Origin: Hepsetus odoe
Taxonomy: Eukaryota; Chordata; Actinopteri; Characiformes; Hepsetidae
NCBI GenBank assembly: GCA_017165825.1
Contig: CM029366.1
Coordinates: 34,051,465 to 34,115,464, forward strand
Length of the DNA stretch: 64,000 bases
Direction of reading: 5' to 3'
This document shows, one piece after another, positions 23,018-35,154 of this stretch (position 1 is its first letter; each line of letters begins with the position of its first letter). The notes under the pieces were generated by a model that saw only the letters and a program-made list of their open reading frames with translations, was not told the origin of the DNA and did no database searches. Both the position numbers and the translations under genes were made by a program.

Positions 23018-23966
23018 GTGGTCCATTCGGCAGTCCAGGGCTGTAGACCGAAGTCCGAGCGCTGGTTCCAGGTCGGTTCCAGATTCTTGCTCAGATGTGG
23101 AGCTGTGTGTGACGTGGGTTTTCTCACAAATAGAAATGTTTTGATGGCGCTTCCAAAAATAGAGTGTGAGTCAATCGAGGAGACTGAATCAATCACAATG
23201 GCAATAAGAGAAGAGAATTTCCCCGCCCACCCGGCCGGCGCTGTGCGGTGCTGAAACTGCACTCCTGATGTGACGAAGTGAAAACCACAGACGAGCGAGA
23301 ACCTGAAGAAAGGCCACGTTTGGTTTCTGGTGCCGTCAGCAACAGATTAGGACTTTAAAATTACACCGCGGGCCTGGAATGGATTCAGCAGGTCTATTTT
23401 TAAATAAAATGAATCATAAAATCAATATTATATCCTATTTGGGAAATCTTACTAATGAACATGAACAATATACAAATATTATTTACTATTAGCCTGAAAA
23501 CGAAGACGTTTGCTCGGTGTGTCATGTTTAATGTTTAATTGCAAAATATAGAAAAGATCTTCTGTATTTAACACGCTCGTGTGTTTAGACTGATCAGATT
23601 TAATCCAGTAATATCAACGATAGAACACACTGGATTTGATTACTAATGAGATGAACTGTAAAATTCAACAGTAGTACCAGAATTAGATCTTCACACACAC
23701 ACACAGTAGTGTGCAAATGTTTAAACACCCCTGGTATTGATGAGTGTAAATAAGTTCACATTCTAAGCAGAGAAGCTTCAGTATGTTTAATACACTCAAC
23801 ACACGTTAGTGTTTATTTACTTTTCACTCTTGACAAACAAACAGAGAAAAAACATGCCAACATGTTCACAGGCCACATTTAATTTCACAATTTTAATGTA
23901 ATGACACTTTTATTGACCAGCATTTAGCACCACTGATTATTTCAGGATTTCTCATACTATTACTAA

Positions 23967-23968
<2 letters not shown>

Positions 23969-24017
<49 letters not shown>
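23969..24017 (+). repeat. (TG)n
   Basis: Pure TG tract leading into the 10/20-bp minisatellite. Confidence 0.97.
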
Positions 24018-24059
24018 GGGATCAGAGCTGTCTGCTCAACAGTCTCTTCAGATGGAAAA

Positions 24060-24465
24060 GTCTGACCCACAGCACTGTCCCGCTCCATGCTGCTCTGTCC
24101 CGCTCCGTCCCGCTCCGTGCTGCTCTGTCCCGCTCCGTGCTGCTCTGTCCCGCTCCGTGCTGCTCTGTCCCGCTCTGTCCCGCTCTGTCCCGCTCCGTGC
24201 TGCTCTGTCCCGCTCTGTCCCACTCCGTGCTGCTCTGTCCCGCTCCGTGCTACTCTGTCCCGCTCCGTGCTGCTCTGTCCCGCTCTGTCCCGCTCCGTGC
24301 TGCTCTGTCCCACTCTGTCCCGCTCCGTGCTGCTCTGTCCCACTCTGTGCCGCTCTGTCCCGCTCCGTGCTCCTCTGTCCCACTCTGTCCTGCCTTGTCC
24401 CACACTGTCCCTGCTCAGTCATGCTCTGTACCGCTCTGTCCCACTCTGTCCCGCGCCACTACGAC
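24060..24465 (+). repeat. 10/20-bp minisatellite (cccgctctgt / cccgctccgtgctgctctgt)
   Basis: About 400 bp built from a 10-bp unit cccgctctgt and a 20-bp unit cccgctccgtgctgctctgt in mixed order. Frames are open on both strands only because the units lack stops. It follows a TG repeat at 23969. Confidence 0.95.
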
Positions 24466-24563
24466 CCATGATGTCACAGCTCTCGGTTCTGCCCTATATT
24501 TGTATTCGTGGCGTTAATATAATAATGTCTTCTGTCTTCCTGATGCTGCTGTGGCAACCTTCC

Positions 24564-24564
<1 letters not shown>

Positions 24565-24594
<30 letters not shown>
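24565..24594 (+). repeat. (TCTG)n
   Basis: Tetranucleotide ctgt repeat; a shorter one recurs near 24678. Confidence 0.93.
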
Positions 24595-24596
<2 letters not shown>

Positions 24597-24982
24597 TTAT
24601 TTGTTTGTGCATCTATTTCTATTGTATCTCTGTACAGTCCCACTGTGTGTCTATTTACTCATTCGTTCAAACTTTCATCTGTCTGTCTGTCTGTCTGTCC
24701 GTTTGTCTATCTATCTATTGATTGAGTTTAGTGCTGATGAGGCTACAGTGTTCCGGAGTGTTTATTTTACAGGGCAGTGAGAGAGAGGAGGAAAAGAGAG
24801 AGAGGGAGGGAGGGAGGGAGGGAAGTGCAGCAGGACGGGTGCAGGCTGAACGGTGTGTCTGCTAAATTTATCATGGGGCCGCTGGGAGCTCTGAAATGAG
24901 AACAGTGGCCTATTACTGCTAAGAAGGTGTTTTATTGGGAATGTGCCCACATGCTACTCAGGGGAGGAGAAGGGGTTCGGCT

Positions 24983-24983
<1 letters not shown>

Positions 24984-25013
<30 letters not shown>

Positions 25014-25086
25014 ATCATATATGTAAGTGTGGGGGAGTGTGCACAAGTGTGTGCATGCTTGCATGCAGGATTACCCACTGCTCTGA

Positions 25087-25118
<32 letters not shown>
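24984..25118 (+). repeat. Two (TG)n tracts
   Basis: TG at 24984-25013 and 25089-25118, separated by TG-rich sequence. Confidence 0.95.
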
Positions 25119-25120
<2 letters not shown>

Positions 25121-25511
25121 AGCAGGGAGACAATGAAGAGCCTTTTTCCCTCTGTTTAATTATTCACCACGATCTGTATTAGAATTGTCACTTTTGACAC
25201 TTTCAGTCCATTATTAATGTGGGTCACGGCGGCGGAGGTTGTTAGTTATTGGTAGATTAAAGGCGAGGCTCGCTGTAGATTAGCGGGGGAGGATCCTACG
25301 CCGCCTTTATTGTTTCGTGTTTACTGGTGCTTATGGAAACAACAGCGAAGAGGAAAGTGTACGTATGGAGGTCATAACACCCCTCACACGATCAGACCAA
25401 TTCTGGAGAATTTCAGTTCTCACAGCGTTTAACCGTTTCTGCTCCTCACAGTGCAGAACTGCAGTCTTACCATCAAATAATACTGTACTGTAATCACAGC
25501 AGTCTAACTGT

Positions 25512-25540
25512 ACACACACACACACACACACACACACACC
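25512..25540 (+). repeat. (CA)n
   Basis: Pure CA tract before a 250-bp AT-rich stretch with tatata words. Confidence 0.96.
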
Positions 25541-25936
25541 ATTTATAGCAAATTAGAAATGCAGGCGCATAAAACTGTATATAATAAGGTAGAATTTTAT
25601 AGCAAATGTCTAATATATGGCTATATTTATAGTATTTATATAAAGTATTTATTTATATAGTATGTATCAAAATTCTATATAATTTTATGTATGCATATAC
25701 ATTGTGTAGCTTTATATATTGTATAGATATATTTCATATTAAATATCTATATTTTATATTGATAGATATATGTATAAATAGTTTAACATTTCTTCTAATG
25801 TCAATGAATACAAGCATATTTCTCCTTGTTAATAATCTCATTTCTTAACATTAGAATTGTGCGTGTTTGTGTGTAAACAAAATCAGGTTTTCCTAAAATA
25901 AACACTGAATGTTAATGAATGGGTGTATTAGTTCAG

Positions 25937-25942
25937 CGTGTG

Positions 25943-25987
<45 letters not shown>
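25937..25987 (+). repeat. (TG)n
   Basis: TG tract with one cg. Confidence 0.97.
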
Positions 25988-26854
25988 TGCTTGAGGAAAG
26001 AAGAACGTAAAGATGGTTGTATATTAGAGATGTGGGTGAAGATCACGGAGATGTATTTCCTGTATTTCCTGCTTGGGTGTGAAGGTGTCCCTCACTCAGC
26101 AGGACTGTTTGTGTGTTTACTTCTGTCCCTGATGGGAGGGAGGTCGTCGTCCTGCCGTGGACTTTCTGTCCTCTGTGTGTTCTTGACGCCGGTTCTGAAG
26201 GAGGATTTGTCAGAAACCCGACTCACTGCAGGACTTTATTCTGCAAAGCTGTTTTACTGTGAATATGCAGTTTCGCTTTGAAGGGTGTGAACATCTTCTG
26301 AAAGCAGGATCTCGGTTTTACTTGCATCCCATGACCTTTTGCAGAGCCACAGTCTTGAGAAATTTTCAGTGAACTGCTTCAGCACTTCAGCCTAAAAACC
26401 ACTGTGGGCTTCATTATTGTTGTTGTTGTTGTTGTTGTTGGACGCGCAGACCTGGTCCTGCGTCTGCAGGAGGGATGGATTTTCTTTCCCTCCGAGAGCG
26501 GGACATTAGGACAGTATTGATCTTCCCTGCGGGTGGGGTGTAATACAGAAACAGCCAGTAGGGGGCAGAACACTTGCTTTTGCTCTTTTTTTTTTTTGCC
26601 CTGTGAAGTGTGTGAATGGGGTTGGTGTGTTTAGAAAGTTCCGGTGTCACACTGGAGGCTCCGAGTGATTTCATGGGATCTGGAGTGATTGAGGTGGAAG
26701 GAGAAATAAGAGGTTTTGTTTAATAAACTTCCCCAGTTTTATCTACATATATAATATAGACAGACAGACAGACAGATACACAAATAAACAGAACGCAGCA
26801 GAAGTGTGTATATTTGTTTGATCTGATTCTAAAATGTAACTAATATTTGATATT

Positions 26855-26857
<3 letters not shown>

Positions 26858-26901
<44 letters not shown>
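26858..26901 (+). repeat. (TA)22
   Basis: Pure TA tract, self-complementary. Confidence 0.97.
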
Positions 26902-26906
<5 letters not shown>

Positions 26907-27195
26907 GATATATTTCCTTTTAGAATTGTAAACATTCATATATGATTAGTTTTATTCATTGTTCTGGGTAACATTGCTCTTTAATTTTGCTCTTCCTGTT
27001 TGTTTGCTGAATTTATGCACTACGTGTATAAATTGTGATGTGTGGAAATGTGGAACCATGGCTTCGTTTCCTGATTTAAACAAATAAACAGAACGTGTTT
27101 ACTGGAACGTACAGAAGTGTGTAAATGTGTAAACGGAAACTGAACGTGTGTTTATTTACAGAAGTTCAGACTCGTCCACGTCCTGAAGGTCTGCC

Positions 27196-27196
<1 letters not shown>

Positions 27197-27265
<69 letters not shown>
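27197..27265 (+). repeat. (TG)34
   Basis: Pure TG, among the longest here; followed by CT (27349-27381) and CA (27590-27621). Confidence 0.98.
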
Positions 27266-27267
<2 letters not shown>

Positions 27268-27342
27268 CGATCCAGGCTCCTGCGGTTCTCCAGCAGAACC
27301 GAGAAGAACAATAAGCCTGATAGCAGGTTTTTATTCTTCCTC

Positions 27343-27348
<6 letters not shown>

Positions 27349-27381
<33 letters not shown>
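27349..27381 (+). repeat. (CT)n
   Basis: Pure CT tract. Confidence 0.96.
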
Positions 27382-27384
<3 letters not shown>

Positions 27385-27586
27385 TCAGATAGTGGTGTTT
27401 ACTTCTCCGTTGTTTAATTAAGGCTCCTTTTCTTCAGTCCTGCATTGTTTCGGCGGCGCGGACCGAACCCCCGCCGGGGTCACGGGGTTAACAGCCGTCA
27501 ACTGTGGAGCGGTTTTTCCCTTTTTTCTCTCTTTCAGGCCTCACACAAAGACATTGCTTCACCTGCAACCCCTCCCTCCTTCTCCC

Positions 27587-27589
<3 letters not shown>

Positions 27590-27621
<32 letters not shown>
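27590..27621 (+). repeat. (CA)n
   Basis: Pure CA tract. Confidence 0.96.
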
Positions 27622-27624
<3 letters not shown>

Positions 27625-28343
27625 CAGAGCCCGTGGCGGCCCCCGCCGCTGCTTGTGTCCCCATTTGAATTGATTATGTTTAGAGCTCAGCTTGTGATTG
27701 GTGGAGAAAGGGCGTGGTTGATTGGATAGTTTTGTATCTTGTCAGCCGGGGAGCAACCTCACGCGTGCAATCTGTCCGTATCCTCGGGAAAAAGGCTGGA
27801 GACGAACACGCGCCGGCTGTAAACGCCTCTCTCTCTCTCCCTCCCTCCCTCTCTCTCTCTCTCCAGCTCCGAGACTCCGCTCTCTCTCGTCTTCCGCGGT
27901 TTTTCCGACCGGCCCGGCGTTCTGCCTCCCTCTGTTTACCCTGCCAGCTAAATGGAGTTTGTCAGGTTTGTCAATATGATTGATTCTCTAATTCTTTCTG
28001 CTGCTTTTTATTATTGTTTTTCTTTTTTTTCCTCCTGTCTGTGCTTTTCTTCAAAAAAGACGTCCCGGGAGAAGGGGGGGCTCCTGCTCCCTGTGCCGTT
28101 GGATTGGGACGGGACATCACCTGTAGTTTTTAAAGCAAGCGTCTTGCTGTCTCTTGTCTCCCGCTTTGCTTCTGTCTTTTTTTCCTCCTCCGAAAGCAGA
28201 CGAGCAGGTAAAACAGGCGAGAGATTTTCCTAAATCTTTCGCCAGTTTTGTGGCGGGTGTGAAGCGAGGAGGTTAAAAGGTCTTAACGACCTCTGATCTT
28301 GTGGAGGGAGGGCTCGCCTTTTGATTTTACACCCCTGCATGCC

Positions 28344-28346
<3 letters not shown>

Positions 28347-28401
<55 letters not shown>
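28347..28401 (+). repeat. (TG)n
   Basis: Pure TG tract. Confidence 0.97.
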
Positions 28402-28403
<2 letters not shown>

Positions 28404-28691
28404 TGTGAGAGAGCAGGCCGAGGGGTGCTAAAGTGCATGGCAAAGTTGTAACACTCTGCAACGTTACTTTATCTTTCCCATAAACACAAAGCACTGTAAA
28501 GTTTTCATTTCTTTTGTTTTTTTTGGACCTCGGAGGCCCTTTAAACCGGATCACTCCTGATTTCCCCGTCGGGATGTCAGCTGCTCGGCTTGTGTCTCTG
28601 TTTGGAGGCAGCGACTCGAGCGAGGGAGAGCGTGTAAAGAGGTGCAGCGTGGAGGCTGAGGGCTAATGCTCTGCAGCTGTGTCCCTCGCTT

Positions 28692-28697
28692 CAGGCC

Positions 28698-28724
<27 letters not shown>
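28692..28724 (+). repeat. (GA)n
   Basis: Pure GA tract. Confidence 0.95.
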
Positions 28725-28730
<6 letters not shown>

Positions 28731-28985
28731 CTGATTGGGTTGACGCTCGGTAATCAGAGTTGATTTATTGTTCATTAGGAGTGCATTAGAGGCCGCCCTG
28801 ACTGGGGCCAGCCTGCATTTACACCGCGGCCCGTCCGGCCCGGCGCTGCCAGCACCTGTCATTTCTGCAGCGTGACACACACTCGGAGTGTGTTCGTGCA
28901 GAGCAGCGTGGGTGGCTCCCAGTGCGAAAGTGGAGAGATTTTGGGGCAAATGAGAAGAAAAGTGCAGGATTTTGTGAGAGAAAAA

Positions 28986-29011
28986 GTGTGTGTGTGTGTG
29001 TGTGTGTGTGT
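28986..29011 (+). repeat. (TG)n
   Basis: Pure TG tract. Confidence 0.96.
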
Positions 29012-29114
29012 AAGCTAGTTTTCAGGTTTGAGTTTGAGTTTAAGATCAGGGTTAGGCTTAGAAATACTGTCTGCAATAAATTATATGAATAAGCTTTACC
29101 AGTGCATCAGTTAA

Positions 29115-29116
<2 letters not shown>

Positions 29117-29179
<63 letters not shown>
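29117..29179 (+). repeat. (TG)31
   Basis: Pure TG tract. Confidence 0.98.
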
Positions 29180-29187
<8 letters not shown>

Positions 29188-29535
29188 GCAAGAAGCTGAG
29201 GTGCTAGAGTGAGTGTGTGTGTGTGTGTGTGTATAGAATATACAGAACTATACGGTGACGAATGGAAAGTACAGACACACAGACAGTTATTACTCACGTG
29301 TTACTCATAGAGAAGAAGGTGTGTGTCTGTATACATAAACAAAAATTTATACCTTTATTTAATAATGATGTTTTCATATAAACCTGCACCAATGAATATA
29401 TAAATCATCAAAAAAGATTGTATTACTACATAATAAAAAATATTATATAGTAATATTGTAATAAATATGGGGCATTTTTATATATATATATATATAACAC
29501 TGCAATTTCTATAATGTATATGCAATATTTATTTG

Positions 29536-29539
<4 letters not shown>

Positions 29540-29597
<58 letters not shown>
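29540..29597 (+). repeat. (TG)29
   Basis: Pure TG tract following an AT-rich stretch. Confidence 0.98.
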
Positions 29598-29600
<3 letters not shown>

Positions 29601-29865
29601 GGCCAAATTGAGGGAATGTAAGCAGGGGTTTGTTCATGCATTCCAGCGCTCTGTCCGAAGCCTTTGTGGAGGAAGATGAGAATAGTTTGGCAGTGACACA
29701 GCCGTGCCAGCTGTTCCCTTCGGTTCACTCACACTCCGTACACTCTTCACACTCCGTACACTCTTCACTTCACTCTTTTTTCGGGGATGCAGCCAGGCGG
29801 AGGGAGGCAGGGTCCTGAGAAATTCCTCCACAGTTTATGAGGGAAAATTTGAAAGAGATGCGACT

Positions 29866-29898
29866 TGTTTGTTTGTTTGTTTGTTTGTTTGTTTGTTG
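29866..29898 (+). repeat. (TTTG)8
   Basis: Tetranucleotide repeat. Confidence 0.96.
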
Positions 29899-30639
29899 GG
29901 CCGGTTTTTGGTCTGCAGCGATGGCCAGATGTTCCAGTCAGATCAGGATGGACATTGCTTGGATTCACGGCTCTAAAAACAAAACACAACACTAACAGCA
30001 CAAAGCGAAGCAGCGTCTGCCGTCATGGAAACGTGGATTAGCGTCTCCGCGGGTCGGAGTGGAAACTATCCGCTCACGGGAGGGGCGGGGGGGCTGCGGC
30101 GACCATTGTCTAGGAGTAAATTCTCCTCTGGGGTTTCGGGGGTTGACGGCGTGTGATCTTAATTAAATGGGGGCCGAAGGCATGTGTGCCGTTGCGTAAC
30201 TGGACTGGTTTGGATTTTGGGGGGTTGGAGGACCGTGATGGGGTGCAGGGACAGGGTTCCCGGGTATGCAAGGTGTCCGGAGGTCCAGGTCCGGATATTA
30301 TGTATTTGTCCCACAGACACTGAGACACTAAAGCTGGTTGGAGACATGCTATTCTGTGAAGTTCACTCAGTCCTGATAGAGGACAGTGGGGCGCTCAGTG
30401 GGACATCATGAGCCGTGATGCCCCGTGTGTCCGGGACACCTGTGGCGGGACTGGGCCGTGCGGAGTTTGTTAGGGTGTCTCTCCCCCGCTCCACTCTTCT
30501 GTTTATTTTCCAGAAGAGAAGCTCTGCCCTGTTTGTGCTTCGAGAGACTGAAACTCTCCCGGGACGCTTTGTTTGTACGGTTTTGCTCCCAGAACCCCAA
30601 ACAGTAACACGCTTGATTGTCCCGTTGATGCTGAATTGC

Positions 30640-31232
30640 TCACCACTTTCTCTCTCACTCATTCGCTCAGACTGTCTTACACTTTCTCTCACCCTCTCTC
30701 TCTTTCTTCCACTCTCTCTTTTACTCAGTCTCACTCTTCCTCAGTCTCTTCCACTCTGTCTCCCTCTTGTCTCACTCAGACTTCTCACTTAGTCTCTTTC
30801 ACTCTCATTGTTATCTCACAGAGTCTCAGTCTCATTTACTCTGTCTCACTCGTGTCTCGCTCAGGATCATTCTCTTGTGCTCTGTCTCACTGGTATCTCA
30901 TTCTCTTTCATTCTGTCTTATTCTCGCCTTACCTCTCGATGGCTCAGTCTTTCACCCTGCCTCACTTTTACAGTCTCACACAGTCTCTTTTGATCGGTCA
31001 TACGCTCATTAACTCACACTGTCTCACTTTTACTCTCTTCCATGCTGTCTAACTCTTTCTCCTTCACCTTCAGTCAATCTCATTCTCTTTCACCATGTCT
31101 CACTCTCTTCCCATTCCTAGTCTCACGCTCTCCCATTCATTCACCCAAACTCACCATCTTTCACCCTGACTCACTCTTCTCACACTCTATTCTTCTCGTC
31201 CTTTCTCATTCTTTCTCATTCACTTTTACTAT
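30640..31232 (+). repeat. Degenerate tctcactc pyrimidine tract
   Basis: About 590 bp in which tctcactc and gtctcactc-type words recur (for example cactctgtctcactcgtgtc) with strong C+T bias on the plus strand. It is followed by an (AAT)n block. Confidence 0.85.
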
Positions 31233-31242
31233 GAATTTCACA

Positions 31243-31460
31243 CTCAATAATAATAATAATAATAATAATAATACAAAAAATCAATACAATAAATAGTTTA
31301 AAAAATAATAACTATTGTATAACAACAATAACAAAATGCAAAAAACAACAACAACAACAATAATAATAATAATAATAATACAATTAATTAATACCATAAA
31401 TAATAACTTGTTATTGTATTATAACAACAACAATAATAATTATTAATAATGTGTTATTAT
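31243..31460 (+). repeat. AAT/AAC-rich simple sequence
   Basis: aataataataat runs with aacaacaacaac interruptions; strongly A+T rich. Confidence 0.85.
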
Positions 31461-32305
31461 AAAATTATCTATGTATTGATTTATTTAATAGATTTTATTT
31501 AAGTACTGTCTCATTTGTATCAGTTATATAATAAAAGTCCAGTGACACTGATGCTCTGTGCGCTGGGTCTTGCGGTCAGGGATGTGTAACGCTGTGAGTG
31601 CTGCTCTGTCTTTTCTCTTTGTCCTTCTGCTGAACGGAGGAAGGAGAGAGTGATGTAAACGAGTGTATACGGAGGCGTCGGTGCTTAATTACCCACCGCT
31701 GTTCGGCTGTTCGGGTCCGGAGCGAACCGAGCGGCTCTTCAAACGCGGCCCTTCTGATTTCTCAAGGGCTTCTTCTGTGGCGCTCGGCCATTCTGTTTGA
31801 TGTCCTGACAAAACAAGACGACACCGGGGAGCATTAAAATTTGATTTTTTTCTCTCTCTCTCTGACCTGAGCTTCGGACATCTCCACTTCTTCAGATGCT
31901 TCCCATTGAAGTCGAAACCACTTTTTTCCCCAAACCATTCATCTTAATTGCCCCCCTCTCTCTCTTTTCTCTTTCTCTACCTGTGTGTGCGAGACCTTTT
32001 GCTCTTTTGGGAGAGTGTGTTCTTCATTAAGACAGTATCAGCCAGTCAGATGTGTCCTCATTAGGTCCCCATTTGTGTCCTTTTAGCCGCGGCTGCACAC
32101 TCCAGCCTCTCGTCTGTCTGGAAGTACGAGAGCAGGCGCCCTGCAGGGGTGATCCTCGGCACGGGACGGGGTGTCCGTGCCCCTGTAATGAGAAAACGGC
32201 ACTATTTTAAGTGAAAATGTTGTTTAAAGTTTATTTGTTGTGTCTTTATTAAGGACCAGTGCGGGACGACACCAGCGAGTCGCCTCCGGTGTAGTAACAG
32301 CTGCA

Positions 32306-32308
<3 letters not shown>

Positions 32309-32347
<39 letters not shown>
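32309..32347 (+). repeat. Poly-T, 39 nt
   Basis: Uninterrupted T run; on the minus strand a poly-A, possibly a retroposon tail, but no body was recognised next to it. Confidence 0.97.
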
Positions 32348-32348
<1 letters not shown>

Positions 32349-32564
32349 AGCAGCATGTGTTTGCACGTATTTGTGCACTGGTTCACACACACCTGGCTGA
32401 TGCCACTCCCTCCCAAAATTCATATATGTCAGCAATCTCTGGCATCCATACACACCCTTTAAAGACACCCCACACACACACAAACACACACACACACTCT
32501 TCCAATCTGACTGGTTTCGCTTTTTCCCGGCACTTTAATCTGAATTCGATTCTTCTCAACTCTG

Positions 32565-33295
32565 TCTCACTCAAGGCTCCGACTGCCTTTCTCAGGCTTC
32601 TAACTCATTCTCTGTCTATTTCACTCTGTCTCACCCTTATCTCACTCAGTCTCAGTCTCTTTCACTATGTCTCACTCATCCTCATGCTCTTTGACTTTGT
32701 CTCACTCTTGTCTCACTCAGGCTCAGGCTCTTTCTTTTTGCCTTGCTCTTATCTCACTCCGTCTCGTTCTGTTTCCCTCTCCCTTAATCATATTTCTCTC
32801 ATTCTCTCTCACTCGTCTCACTCTGCATCCTTCTCTTTTACAATGCCTCACTTTTGTCTCATTCCCTTTCACTCTGTCACTCTCCTTGTAACTATCTTTC
32901 TTTCCACGTGGCTCGCTCTTGCCATCTTACACCTCTTATCTCCCTCTTACTCTCATACACTCACTCCATCACACTCTCCTTCCCTCTACCTCTCTTATAT
33001 TATCTCGCTAAGGCTCGGCCTTCTCCCCCCGTTTCCCTTTTTCTCATTCCTTCTTTCCATCCTACTCTCTCCCCTCATCTCACTCTGTCTCACGCTCATG
33101 TCATTAAACCTTGTTCTGCTTCTCTCGCTCTTTCTCTTTCTCTCTCATTTAAAGAAACGGCTGCAAAGCAGCCCCTTCGTCTCACACAGTCTCAAGCTAG
33201 TTTCATTTATCCTTGGTCTCTTTCAATCTATCTCACTCTTTCACCTTCTCTTTCGGTCAGTCTCCTCCCATTCTCTTTTTCTCGACTCTCACTCA
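32565..33295 (+). repeat. Degenerate tctcactc pyrimidine tract, second block
   Basis: Same word composition as 30640-31232 (ctgtctcactcttgtctcac and similar), about 730 bp and C+T biased on the same strand. A 1.3-kb non-repeat region with a poly-T separates the two. Confidence 0.85.
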
Positions 33296-34597
33296 CGCAC
33301 AGAAACGGGAGCAAAGCAGCCTCTCCGTCTCACTCGGGGCTCGGAGGCGAGACCGGGGCGATATTTCTCAGTTTAATGCTCCTCCCCGGCTCCCAGGCTC
33401 CGGCTCGCCCAGCGGAGGATTAAACGCTGGTGATCAATAGGTTAAGAAGAGCACAATCTCTCTCCCAGCTAATGACCTCACTGGTAATGGGTAATAAAAC
33501 GGGGGGCTGTAATCGCAGGCTCAGGGCGTGGAGCGGTAGTTACCGACACACACACTCACTCACACTCACACACACACACTCACACGCCTCCGAGGTGTGA
33601 AAGCTGGTGTCAGTGTACGCGAGAGGTGTAAAAGTAAAGAAATTAATTAGGGCCCGCCGCGTTATTTGTGCGCCATTTGATTTAACCGAGGCGTCCGAAA
33701 CTGTAATATTTAACGGCTCCGCCTGCTTTCATTCGCCAGAAATAAACAGGTTCCCCCAACAAAGAGGGCACTCATCCGCCATCCCTCCCTCCCTCCCTCC
33801 ATCCCCCCGTCCCGACCTTCAAAATAGTTCATCAAAATTAGTGATGCCGAGCGGTAAGGACATGGGCGCATAATGACTGGGAAATGAGGAAATCGGGGGG
33901 CGGGATATGCAAATCACGCGACAAGCCATGTGAAAAAAGTCACGATGGGCCGCATATTAAGATGTAGGGCGTGAAACTGCCTCTTTTTTCTCCTTTTTGG
34001 GGACAAAGGTGTTGTGTGTACACACACTCCCCCTCCTTTACGCATCATGTTCGCCCTTTCGGCGAACCCGGGGTCTTCACTTCTGCTCAGACTCAAATTT
34101 AGGGCCCCAATTACCTGAGAGGGTTCAGCAGAAAAGTAGGAGACGTGAGAGATCAGGGCTTTATTCCCGTCTTTGATTCGCTGTAGCAAAAATGTTACTA
34201 TAAATATCCAACAAAAATATTTTTTGTGAGAATCAAAAATGAAACACTAACACTGGCAGCCTCCTGTGTGATCTTTAAGCCTCATAAAAAAGATGATTTT
34301 TGGCAAAAATCTGAACCACATTCAGACTCATGTCTCACATCACAGCGCCCGTTCATGTGTCTGTCTGTCTGTTTACTCCAGTGACATTGTTTCCCCCCTC
34401 GCTTTATGATTAGTGTCCACTACAGCCTGTTGAAAAGGGACAGGACTAAAGAGACACACAAACAGAGACGCCGAGCCCTCCAGACCAACAGACAGCCTTG
34501 CTTTAGAGTGGGATTGGGACGAGGCCCGTCCAAGGTCTCGGCGTTCCTCTTATCCCGGCACGTCTCTGACTGAATGCAGGGGTTGCGGCGTCAGTGG

Positions 34598-34601
<4 letters not shown>

Positions 34602-34636
<35 letters not shown>
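34602..34636 (+). repeat. (TG)n
   Basis: A second TG tract 115 nt upstream of exon B. Confidence 0.97.
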
Positions 34637-34638
<2 letters not shown>

Positions 34639-34724
34639 ATATACTACATGTACCCTAAATTCAACTCACTGTGATGAATGTGTACATAACACTGCACTGT
34701 GTTCCAAATCTATACTCACTGATC

Positions 34725-34746
34725 GTGTGTGTGTGTGTGTGTGTGT
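34725..34746 (+). repeat. (GT)11 at exon B acceptor
   Basis: Pure GT occupies the position where a polypyrimidine tract is expected, ending 5 nt before the splice junction. Confidence 0.98.
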
Positions 34747-34751
34747 TGTAG

Positions 34752-34889
34752 GTGCCAGTATCAGTGGCTATGATGACACCGCAGGTGATAACTCCTCAGC
34801 AGATGCAGCAGATCCTCCAGCAACAGGTCCTGAGCCCTCAACAGCTCCAGCTCCTTCTGCAGCAGCAACAGGCCCTCATGTTACAGCAG
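34752..34889 (+). CDS. foxp1: foxp1 coding exon B: Q-rich region
   Basis: 46 codons, phase 0 to phase 0. It begins VPVSVAMMTPQVITPQQMQQ and continues ILQQQVLSPQQLQLLL to ALMLQQ. This block is nearly invariant across vertebrate FOXP1 and FOXP2; FOXP4 lacks part of it, which argues against FOXP4. It is part of the N-terminal glutamine-rich domain that modulates repression. The acceptor is unusual: the final bases before the AG are a (GT)11 run plus tgtag, so there is no normal polypyrimidine tract. The donor CAG/gtac opens straight into a CA repeat of about 90 bp (34892-34980). The exon is therefore bracketed by complementary UG and CA repeats in the pre-mRNA. Confidence 0.96.
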
Positions 34890-34891
<2 letters not shown>

Positions 34892-34963
<72 letters not shown>

Positions 34964-34980
34964 ACACACAAACACACACA
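34892..34980 (+). repeat. (AC)n starting at exon B donor
   Basis: Starts at the third intron base and is pure to about 34958, then slightly interrupted. Confidence 0.98.
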
Positions 34981-35154
34981 CAGGTGCATGCAAATGCATG
35001 GGTGCCCTCATTTGTAGGTAAATGTCCCCTAAGAGACACTTTAAATACAGGTTTAATATTTATTTCTTCAATTTAAAACAGGAATAAAGATTTGATCATG
35101 CTTTTAGATGTTAAATCAAATTTTATCAAATGTCATTTTTTTTGTGTGTATATA

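Larger units (their letters stand above)
14706..34751 (+). other. foxp1 intron A-B (20.0 kb)
   Basis: Bounded by the donor at 14706 (gtatga) and the acceptor ending 34751 (tgtag). It contains more than twenty dinucleotide repeats, a simple-sequence block at 24.06-24.46 kb, two SINE-A copies, one SINE-B copy, a LINE fragment (17.2-17.5 kb), two pyrimidine-rich tracts (30.6-31.2, 32.6-33.3 kb), a 39-nt poly-T and AT-rich stretches at 25.55-25.8 and 31.24-31.5 kb. No coding exon was recognised. Confidence 0.7.

Noticed and set aside
23963..24725. Several 120-212 codon frames open on both strands
   Set aside because: They come from the 10/20-bp minisatellite, which lacks stop codons in most frames.
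32240..33376. 378-codon open frame
   Set aside because: It runs through a poly-T (poly-Phe) and a degenerate tctcactc tract; composition explains the lack of stops.
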